From contig CBFHVV010000001.1 in NCBI GenBank assembly GCA_965658965.1, positions 22,139 to 86,138 of the forward strand: a stretch of 64,000 nt of DNA, written 5' to 3'. The DNA comes from Croceimicrobium sp965658965. GTDB lineage: Bacteria; Bacteroidota; Bacteroidia; Flavobacteriales; Schleiferiaceae. The translations under genes were made by a program, and so were the position numbers. Below the pieces are notes generated by a model. It saw nothing but the letters and a program-made list of their open reading frames with translations. It did no database searches and was not told the origin of the DNA. Of this stretch, positions 51,817-58,317 are shown in pieces (within the stretch, counting starts at the first letter, position 1; each line of letters begins with the position of its first letter).

Positions 51817-51824
51817 CAAAAGTA
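51817..51824 (-). promoter_or_regulatory. Predicted -7 element of the susC operon
   Basis: On the minus strand TACTTTTG matches TAnnTTTG exactly, 27 nt before the ATG. The operator lies 15 nt further upstream, as at the regulator gene. Confidence 0.6.
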
Positions 51825-51839
51825 ATCAAATTGGGTAGT

Positions 51840-51856
51840 AGTGTAAAAAGTACACT
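51840..51856. promoter_or_regulatory. Predicted Nudix-regulator operator (copy 2, susC)
   Basis: AGTGTA-AAAAG-TACACT, perfect 6-bp arms, extended by T and A on either side. The 15-nt gap to the -7 element means it covers the place where a -33 element should be. Confidence 0.75.
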
Positions 51857-52071
51857 AAAATATTTCAAGCTCTTTCTAGTACTGCTCACTATAAGTCTAG
51901 TATTATAGCGACTTAGCTGCCTTCTTAAGAATTGGAATAAATAAACCAAGCTTCCTAATTTGTGCTTTTTAAGAATAAGATTCATACTAAAAAGGGGGAG
52001 AAACTCCGTCTTCGTTAGGCGCAATCAACTTGCTTTTAAAGGAAAGCTGGTGAAGCATTGAGAGAAGAAAT

Positions 52072-53985
52072 TTAGTAACTAAAGACAAGGCCGCTTAGGG
52101 CTGGCACGATAAAAGTGTTGTTTTCGGCTTTAGGAAGCCTTTCGCTGCTACTCATCACTACTTTATACTTACTTGAGGGGAAAGGGGATTGCCATTTTTT
52201 AGGGTGGCCAGTGTTGTTGAAGAGGCAAAGGAGATGTTCGTTTTCCCAAGTTCTCTCGTAAACTAGTAGTCCATTGCTAGTGGTAGGAGCTAGAAATTTT
52301 AGCTTGCCTTTTTGCAAGGATTGATACTGACGACGCATGCTGATTAAACTGCGGTAGTACTGAAAAAGAACACTGTCAAATTGTACAGCATCACTAGGGC
52401 GCGACATTCCCAAAGGATGCTCCGCCTCTCGCTCGAATTTAATTTCAGGCCAGATTAATGGTTTGCGATTATCAGGGTCATCTGCTCCCCACATCCCCAT
52501 TTCGTCGCCGGCATAGATTTGTGGCGCTCCCATATAGGTGAACTGTTGCAGTAAAAGTGCCTTCTGTTTTTGTCGGCTCAGCGCATCGGGTTTGTGTATT
52601 TTATAGAGGCGGTTTTGTGATGCTTTAGCTTCGAACTTATAGGGATTGTGATTAAATAAGGAGCTGGCCAATCGGGGCACATCATGACTGGCGCTGATAT
52701 TCATTAATGCCAGACTGGAAACGTAACGCAAATTGCGGGAAAATGATTTCAGGCTGTCAATCAGCTCTTTAGTCCCGCTGGAGTCTGGGTCTGGGTTAAA
52801 GTAAGAACGGACCGCACGATACCATCGATAATTCATTACTGCGTCAAAAATATCTCCTTCTAAATAGGGTGCAGGGTCTAGTAAATCATTAGGAAACTTC
52901 TTCCACCAAACTTCCCCAATTAAATAGGCCTCGGGGTTTACTTTTTTCACCACCTTTCGGTAATCGCGCCAAAAGCCTAAGGGAATTTCGGCAGCAACAT
53001 CTAGGCGAAAGCCGTCCACACCATCTTCAGGATTTCCGTCGCCATTAGGATCCAGCCACCGTTTACTTATATTGAAAATATGTTCTTTTACTGCCGAATC
53101 ATAAAGGTTTCCTTCAAAAGCGGAGAGTTGCTCTGAATGATCAACAGGCTGGGTTTCCCTAATTTCGGGCAAGCTTGGAACCCCAAACCAGCCCCGGTAA
53201 TTAAACTCACTTTCAGGGCTATGTGGATTGTCCCACTTATCAATCCAATACCAATCTTTAAAGGCGGAAGCCTCTTGCTTTTTTAAAATATCCTTCCAAG
53301 CCCAAAACTCCTTTCCGGTATGATTCCAGGAATAGTCTAAGATTAGGCGAATGCCTCTTTTGTGCAAGGTGTCAATTAGCTGCAGGAACAAACTATCTGC
53401 ATGAGTGAAATGCCAAGTACTGGGGTCTAGAGGGTTTTCTTCGGAAATAATTTTTTTATCGGCCACAGGATTGGGGCCAAAATTCACATCAATATGCCGC
53501 CAATTGCGTGCATCATATTTATGCAGAGAGGGCGCATCGTTTAGTGGGTTAAAGTAAAGTGCCGTTACCCCTAATGAATCTAGGTAATCGAGTTTTTGAA
53601 GGACGCCCTCCAAATCTCCGCCGTAGCGACGAAATTGTACTTTTTGGTCAAAATCTGTGATGAAACTTCCGTGCCAATCTTGGGCGCTATCTAAGGTAGA
53701 AAAGTAAGGGTCAGCGGCATACCAATCTTGGCTCCAAGGGGTAATAGCCCAGTTGTCGGGCAGGGTTTCGGCATAAGCTCCCTGAATATCTTCGGGACGT
53801 GGATCATTGGTGCTGTCGCCGTTGTGGAAACGTTCGGTAAAAATTTGATACCAGATAACTTCTTGCGCCCAAGCGGGCGGTAAGTGGTGCTCTTGCTTCC
53901 TCTCTGCCTCTTGGCAAGCAGAGAGTTGGGCAAAAAAAAGACCCACAACTAGGGTCTTTACTTTTAAGGAATCAAACTTTTTCAT
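52072..53985 (-). CDS. GH13 alpha-amylase family lipoprotein
   Basis: 637 residues. A lipoprotein signal ends LSAC with Cys24, so the enzyme is probably anchored to the outer membrane. The GH13 barrel has catalytic Asp329 in DGFRLDVAAEIP, Glu358 in LIGEVWWKKF, and Asp435 in ISASHDVPRLAS; YQIFTERFHNGD and LILDYSWNHTG are further family segments. A role like SusG (cutting starch at the surface) is inferred. Its ATG lies 14 nt inside the end of the Nudix-regulator gene, so regulator and amylase form an operon. Confidence 0.9.
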   Translation of the reverse strand: MKKFDSLKVKTLVVGLFFAQLSACQEAERKQEHHLPPAWAQEVIWYQIFTERFHNGDSTNDPRPEDIQGAYAETLPDNWAITPWSQDWYAADPYFSTLDSAQDWHGSFITDFDQKVQFRRYGGDLEGVLQKLDYLDSLGVTALYFNPLNDAPSLHKYDARNWRHIDVNFGPNPVADKKIISEENPLDPSTWHFTHADSLFLQLIDTLHKRGIRLILDYSWNHTGKEFWAWKDILKKQEASAFKDWYWIDKWDNPHSPESEFNYRGWFGVPSLPEIRETQPVDHSEQLSAFEGNLYDSAVKEHIFNISKRWLDPNGDGNPEDGVDGFRLDVAAEIPLGFWRDYRKVVKKVNPEAYLIGEVWWKKFPNDLLDPAPYLEGDIFDAVMNYRWYRAVRSYFNPDPDSSGTKELIDSLKSFSRNLRYVSSLALMNISASHDVPRLASSLFNHNPYKFEAKASQNRLYKIHKPDALSRQKQKALLLQQFTYMGAPQIYAGDEMGMWGADDPDNRKPLIWPEIKFEREAEHPLGMSRPSDAVQFDSVLFQYYRSLISMRRQYQSLQKGKLKFLAPTTSNGLLVYERTWENEHLLCLFNNTGHPKKWQSPFPSSKYKVVMSSSERLPKAENNTFIVPALSGLVFSY

Positions 53986-54667
53986 GGTTTAATTTATATA
54001 AAACTGCGGGCTTGTGTAAAACCCCAGTTTGCTTCTGGTTGGTTGGTGAAACCAGTTTTTCCTTAAGAATTTTCTTACGAAAGTTGCGCTTATCTAATTC
54101 CTTCCCTAAAATTATTTCGTATAACCTTTGGATATGGCCCAGGGTGAATTTATTGGGTAAGAGTTCGAAGCCAGTCTTATAATTAACAAAGTCATCGCGT
54201 AAGCGCTCTAAAGCTTCAAAAAGAATTTTATTGTGGTCAAAAGCCAGTTGCGTCATTTCTTCTATGTCCTGCCAAAAAACTCGTTCGGCAAAAGAGCTCG
54301 CTTCGGGGCTAAACTCTTCCATTTTAACCAATGCCATATAAGCAACGGTAATAACGCGGGCTTGCGGGTTAGAGCGGTAACTTTTTAGCCAATCTAAATC
54401 CTTTATATCGCTTACCCTATCTGGGTCACCAAAAGCTCTAAATTGCTGTAAATAGATTCCCGATAAGCCACTAATTTCGTGTAAAACACGGGTTGCGGCT
54501 TCGTCAAGACCTTCATCGTCTACAATTAAATCACCCGGCAATGCTAGCTGTACTTTTTCCTTATTCGGCAGTTTTTGCTCAATAAGCAAAACTTTCAATC
54601 TTTCGTTATCAAAGCCGAAAACTACACAGTCGACCGAAACATTGGGATTTACATTTTTTGTTGTCAC
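53972..54667 (-). CDS. Nudix-related transcriptional regulator (NrtR-like)
   Basis: 231 residues from a GTG (MTTKNVNPNVSVDCVVFGF). The Nudix fold (~8-145) has a degenerate Nudix box at 53-69: the canonical G-x5-E-x7-R-E-U-x-E-E-x-G-U pattern reads with R-V and E-I in place of R-E and E-E, which argues against hydrolase activity. The C-terminal part (~170-230) is a winged helix: FTLGHIQRLYEIILGKELDK, then RNFRKKILKEKLV. This is the NrtR layout; members regulate NAD metabolism, and in Bacteroidota also sugar use (for example AraR of Bacteroides). A matching palindrome lies in the promoter region it shares with pfkA. I infer that it controls the starch/maltose genes. Whether it represses or activates is unknown. 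Confidence 0.83.
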   Translation of the reverse strand: MTTKNVNPNVSVDCVVFGFDNERLKVLLIEQKLPNKEKVQLALPGDLIVDDEGLDEAATRVLHEISGLSGIYLQQFRAFGDPDRVSDIKDLDWLKSYRSNPQARVITVAYMALVKMEEFSPEASSFAERVFWQDIEEMTQLAFDHNKILFEALERLRDDFVNYKTGFELLPNKFTLGHIQRLYEIILGKELDKRNFRKKILKEKLVSPTNQKQTGVLHKPAVLYKLNHEKV

Positions 54668-54710
54668 TTGGTTTAAATAATTGCTAGGAAGCTCTTCCTA
54701 AATTGTCGGT

Positions 54711-54718
54711 CAAAAGTA
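54711..54718 (-). promoter_or_regulatory. Predicted -7 element of the Nudix-regulator/amylase operon
   Basis: On the minus strand TACTTTTG matches TAnnTTTG exactly; operator 15 nt upstream, the same geometry as at susC. Confidence 0.6.
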
Positions 54719-54733
54719 GTATTTTTTTTATCA

Positions 54734-54750
54734 AGTGTAAAATTTACACT
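54734..54750. promoter_or_regulatory. Predicted Nudix-regulator operator (copy 3, regulator/pfkA)
   Basis: AGTGTA-AAATT-TACACT, perfect 6-bp arms; the palindrome is in fact 8+1+8. It is between the divergent regulator and pfkA genes. Its last base is the first base of the pfkA -7 element, so a bound protein should block RNA polymerase at pfkA. Confidence 0.8.
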
Positions 54751-54757
54751 AAGTTTG
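54750..54757 (+). promoter_or_regulatory. Predicted -7 element of the pfkA operon
   Basis: TAAGTTTG matches TAnnTTTG exactly, 19 nt before the pfkA ATG. Confidence 0.6.
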
Positions 54758-54776
54758 CTCAATCAGTACAGCAACA

Positions 54777-55760
54777 ATGGCAAAAGAGATAAAATCAATT
54801 GGGGTTTTAACCTCTGGGGGAGATGCCCCTGGAATGAATGCCGCTATTCGTGCGGTGGTTAGAGCTGCAAATTACTATGATCTTAGGGTCTTTGGTATTT
54901 ACGAAGGTTACCAAGGTCTTATTGAAAATAGAATTCTTGAATTTAATGCAAGGTCGGTAAAAAATATTTTAAATCGCGGAGGAACAGTGTTAAAATCCTC
55001 TCGTTCTGAAGAGTTTAAAACAAAAGAAGGCCGTAAAAGAGCTTATCAGCACTTGGTAGATCGTGGTATTGATGCCTTGGTATTAATAGGCGGCAACGGG
55101 ACTTTTACCGGCGGAATGCACTTTAGTGAGGAGTTCGATATTCCAGTGATGGGAATTCCCGGAACCATTGATAATGACTTAGCCGGAACCGATTATACCA
55201 TTGGCTTCGATACTGCTTGCAATGTGGTTATTGATTGTGTCGATAAAATTCGCGACACCGCCGAGTCGCATAACCGTCTTTTCTTTGTGGAGGTGATGGG
55301 TCGCGATTCTGGCTTTATTGCACTGCGCTCTGGCTTGGCTTCTGGGGCTTTAGACGTTGTTCTTCCCGAGGAAGATCAGCCCATGGAAGATCTTTATCAT
55401 GAACTGGAGAAGGGCGCCAACAATAATAAAATGAACCGCATTATCATTGTCTCTGAAGGTAATAAGCTTGGAGATACTTGGACTGTGGCCGAAAAGGTGC
55501 GTAAGAGATACCCACAGTGGGAGTCTAAAATTACCATTTTAGGTCACCTGCAAAGAGGTGGAGCACCCAGTTGTCTAGATCGTGTTCTGGCGAGCCAGCT
55601 CGGCGTGGCAGCGGTAGAAGCTTTGCGTAAAGGTCAGCGTGGAGAAATGATAGGTATGGTGGAAAATAAACTTCTTTATACTCCTTTTGCTAAAGCGATT
55701 GAAAGTAAAAGCAAAATAGACATGGAGCTCAATCGCATTCTAAAAATATTATCAACTTAA
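54777..55760 (+). CDS. pfkA: 6-phosphofructokinase
   Basis: 327 residues, ATP-type bacterial PFK size. Motifs: GVLTSGGDAPGMNAAIRAVV at the N-terminus (ATP loop), LIGGNGTFTGG, catalytic GIPGTIDNDLAGTDYTIGFD, VEVMGRDSGFIAL and LGHLQRGGAPSCLD. GGNGTF replaces the GGDGS seen in E. coli. It converts fructose 6-phosphate to the 1,6-bisphosphate, the committed step of glycolysis. First gene of a five-gene operon with 14 nt to gapA. Confidence 0.94.
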   Translation: MAKEIKSIGVLTSGGDAPGMNAAIRAVVRAANYYDLRVFGIYEGYQGLIENRILEFNARSVKNILNRGGTVLKSSRSEEFKTKEGRKRAYQHLVDRGIDALVLIGGNGTFTGGMHFSEEFDIPVMGIPGTIDNDLAGTDYTIGFDTACNVVIDCVDKIRDTAESHNRLFFVEVMGRDSGFIALRSGLASGALDVVLPEEDQPMEDLYHELEKGANNNKMNRIIIVSEGNKLGDTWTVAEKVRKRYPQWESKITILGHLQRGGAPSCLDRVLASQLGVAAVEALRKGQRGEMIGMVENKLLYTPFAKAIESKSKIDMELNRILKILST

Positions 55761-55774
55761 GTAAATATCAAAAA

Positions 55775-56767
55775 ATGAAAAATATCGCGATTAATGGTTT
55801 TGGCCGCATTGGCCGCTTAACTTTCCGCAACCTTTTAGAAATGGAAGGAGTAGCGGTAGTTGCCATCAACGATTTAACCGAGCCAGAAACACTTTTACAT
55901 TTGTTAAAGTACGATTCAGTGCATGGTCGTTTTCCACATTCCGTAAGTTTAGAAGGAGATAGCCTCGTAATTGGTTCTAAAAGAATAAAACTTATTGCAG
56001 AGCGTGACCCCGCAGCTCTTCCTTGGGCTGAGCATAATGTAGATCTTGTAATTGAGTGTACAGGGATTTTTACTTCCCCCGAAAAAATGGACCTTCACCG
56101 TCAGGCTGGTGCTAAAAAGGTGCTTTTAAGTGCTCCCGCTAAAGGGGCTGTTAAAACCGTGGTTATGGGTGTAAACGATAGCGACCTTACGGCAGATGAC
56201 GTTTTACTCAGCAATGCTTCTTGCACCACGAACTGTTTGGCTCCGATGGCAAAGGCTCTTAACGATAAATTTGGCATCGTTAAAGGTTTTATGACCACCA
56301 CTCACGCGTATACCGCAGACCAAAACTTACAGGATTCTCCGCACCGAGATTTGCGTAGAGCACGTGCTGCCGCCTTAAGTATTATTCCAACAACTACAGG
56401 TGCAGCTAAAGCGGTAGGTTTAGTTTTACCCGAGTTAAAAGGTAAATTAGACGGTTTTGCTATGCGTGTTCCTACACCAACAGGTTCGGTTACCGACCTT
56501 ACGGTAGAACTGAGTAAAGAAGCTTCCGCCGCAGAAATTAATGCTACGATTAAAGCTGCTGCTGATAGCTATCTGAAAGACATTTTAGAATATACCGAAG
56601 ATCCTATTGTTTCTGCGGATATTGTGGGTAGCAAGTATAGCTGTATTTTTGACGCACAGTTAACCAACGTAAATGGTAATATGGCCAAAATTGTAGGTTG
56701 GTACGATAACGAAGCAGGATATTCTGCGCGCTTGGCTGATATGGCTGTAAAAATGGCTTCCCTTTAA
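55775..56767 (+). CDS. gapA: Glyceraldehyde-3-phosphate dehydrogenase, type I
   Basis: 330 residues. NAD-binding NGFGRIGRLTFRN at the N-terminus (~5-17), the catalytic Cys150 in SNASCTTNCLAP, TTHAYTADQ, HRDLRRARAAA and the C-terminal WYDNEAGYSARLADM. An Asp after IND (AINDLTEPE) suggests NAD preference. Catalyses the oxidative phosphorylation of glyceraldehyde 3-phosphate. Second in the pfkA operon. Confidence 0.95.
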   Translation: MKNIAINGFGRIGRLTFRNLLEMEGVAVVAINDLTEPETLLHLLKYDSVHGRFPHSVSLEGDSLVIGSKRIKLIAERDPAALPWAEHNVDLVIECTGIFTSPEKMDLHRQAGAKKVLLSAPAKGAVKTVVMGVNDSDLTADDVLLSNASCTTNCLAPMAKALNDKFGIVKGFMTTTHAYTADQNLQDSPHRDLRRARAAALSIIPTTTGAAKAVGLVLPELKGKLDGFAMRVPTPTGSVTDLTVELSKEASAAEINATIKAAADSYLKDILEYTEDPIVSADIVGSKYSCIFDAQLTNVNGNMAKIVGWYDNEAGYSARLADMAVKMASL

Positions 56768-56787
56768 GAAGCATTAATTTGTTGTAA

Positions 56788-57654
56788 ATGATTTATTTGG
56801 CAGAAAGCGGAAGTACCAAGTGCGACGCCGTGTTTTTGAGTGATGACGGTGAAGAGCTAAAACGTATCCGTACCATTGGCTTCAACCCTTACTTTCACGA
56901 TCGCCACTTTGTGGCTGATGAGATTCAGAAAGTAGAGGAGGTAAACGAAATGGGTGCAGAAGTGAAGCAGGTTTACTTTTATGGAGCAGGCTGCTCCTCA
57001 CCCGAGCTAAACGAAGAAGTGGCAATTGGCCTTAAAGCCGGTTTCCCCAATGCAGAAATATTTGTAGACCACGATCTTAGGGCTTCTGCCTATGCAACTT
57101 GGAACGACGAACCGCAGATCACCTGTATTTTAGGAACTGGTAGCAACTGCGTGTATTACGATGGCGAAAACCTTGTTCCGGGTAACTCGGGTTACGGTTT
57201 TATTATTGGCGATGAAGGTTCGGCCAGCTATATCGGTAAACGATTAGTACGCGCCTACCTTTACCGTCAAATGAATGAGACGCACCGTCGGGAATTTGAA
57301 GAAACTTTCGGCATTGATAAATCAATCATCCGTGAAAAGGTTTATGCACCTTCCGGAGCCAATGTTTTTTTAGGATCTTTCGCTCCCTTCGCTCATAAGT
57401 ATTTGGCAGATGCCTTCTATTATCAAATAGTCTTTAACGGTTTCCGCGAATTTATCGAAACGCAGGTTTTGCCTTTCCCAGATTCTCGCAAAGTACCGAT
57501 TAGCTTTGTAGGCTCCATTGCACATCACTTTGAGCCCGTCCTTAATGATGTACTCGACTTTTTCGATCTTAAGAAAGGTAGAATTATTCGTCGTCCAGTG
57601 GATGGTCTGATTGATTTCCATAAACGATATCGTATGAAACTTAAAACTAGCTAA
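56788..57654 (+). CDS. BadF/BadG-type ATPase, likely sugar or amino-sugar kinase
   Basis: 288 residues with an actin-like ATPase fold: LAESGSTKCDAVFLS at the N-terminus (phosphate 1), CILGTGSNCVYYDGE (phosphate 2), GDEGSASYIGKRLV, and VGSIAHHF (adenosine). It belongs to the family of N-acetylglucosamine kinases. Because the operon also encodes maltose phosphorylase, which releases free glucose, I suggest a glucokinase role; this is inference and the enzyme may act on amino sugars. Overlaps pgmB by one base (TAATG). Confidence 0.8.
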   Translation: MIYLAESGSTKCDAVFLSDDGEELKRIRTIGFNPYFHDRHFVADEIQKVEEVNEMGAEVKQVYFYGAGCSSPELNEEVAIGLKAGFPNAEIFVDHDLRASAYATWNDEPQITCILGTGSNCVYYDGENLVPGNSGYGFIIGDEGSASYIGKRLVRAYLYRQMNETHRREFEETFGIDKSIIREKVYAPSGANVFLGSFAPFAHKYLADAFYYQIVFNGFREFIETQVLPFPDSRKVPISFVGSIAHHFEPVLNDVLDFFDLKKGRIIRRPVDGLIDFHKRYRMKLKTS

Positions 57655-58313
57655 TGGCGCCCATTAAAGGTTTTCTATTTGATTTAGACGGAGTAATTGT
57701 TGATACCGCTAAATTTCACTTTAAGGCTTGGCAAAGGCTTGCAGCTGAGTTAGGAATTCACTTCGATGAGAAGGACAACGAGAAGTTAAAAGGGGTAAGT
57801 CGCAAAGAATCGCTAGAGAAAATTCTAGAGTGGGGCAATACCAGTTTAGATCCAGAGCGCTTTGCAGCGATGATGGCCAAGAAAAATGATTGGTATTTAG
57901 ACTTCGTAAAAGAAATGTCGGCCGATGAAGCTTTACCTGGGGCCAAAGATTTTTTAAAGGCTTCTCTGGCTTTGCAGCTTCGCGTTGGCTTAGGTTCTGC
58001 GAGTAAAAATGCCGAACTTATTTTAAACTTACTCAATATCCGCAATTCTTTCGAATGTGTGATTGATGGCACTAAAATAAGTCGCTCTAAGCCAGATCCT
58101 CAGGTTTTTAGCATGGGAGCAGAGTTTTTAGGAATAGACCCTAAATCTATCGTGGTTTTTGAAGACTCACAAGCAGGCATTGAAGCGGCCCGCGTAGGCG
58201 GCTTTCGCAGTGTAGGCATTGGCGATCCCAAAATATTAGGCGATGCAGAGATTGTTATTTCTGGACTGCATCAACATAGCCCTTCCGAAATAATAAACAA
58301 ACTGAACTTCTAA
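57654..58313 (+). CDS. pgmB: Beta-phosphoglucomutase
   Basis: 219 residues, HAD superfamily. The N-terminal loop GFLFDLDGVIVDTAKFHFKAW (split) carries the nucleophile and acid/base Asp pair (DLDGV), KLKGVSRKESLEKIL is the cap-domain substrate loop, then GSASKNAELILN and KPDPQVF, and the final acidic motif VFEDSQAGIEAA. It turns beta-glucose 1-phosphate into glucose 6-phosphate. It lies 4 nt before the GH65 phosphorylase gene, its usual partner. Confidence 0.93.
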   Translation: MAPIKGFLFDLDGVIVDTAKFHFKAWQRLAAELGIHFDEKDNEKLKGVSRKESLEKILEWGNTSLDPERFAAMMAKKNDWYLDFVKEMSADEALPGAKDFLKASLALQLRVGLGSASKNAELILNLLNIRNSFECVIDGTKISRSKPDPQVFSMGAEFLGIDPKSIVVFEDSQAGIEAARVGGFRSVGIGDPKILGDAEIVISGLHQHSPSEIINKLNF

Positions 58314-58317
58314 ACAC

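Noticed and set aside
51840..51856. Reading the palindromes as terminators
   Set aside because: They lie upstream of genes, are AT-rich with no T run, and share sequence at four sites, which fits protein binding better.
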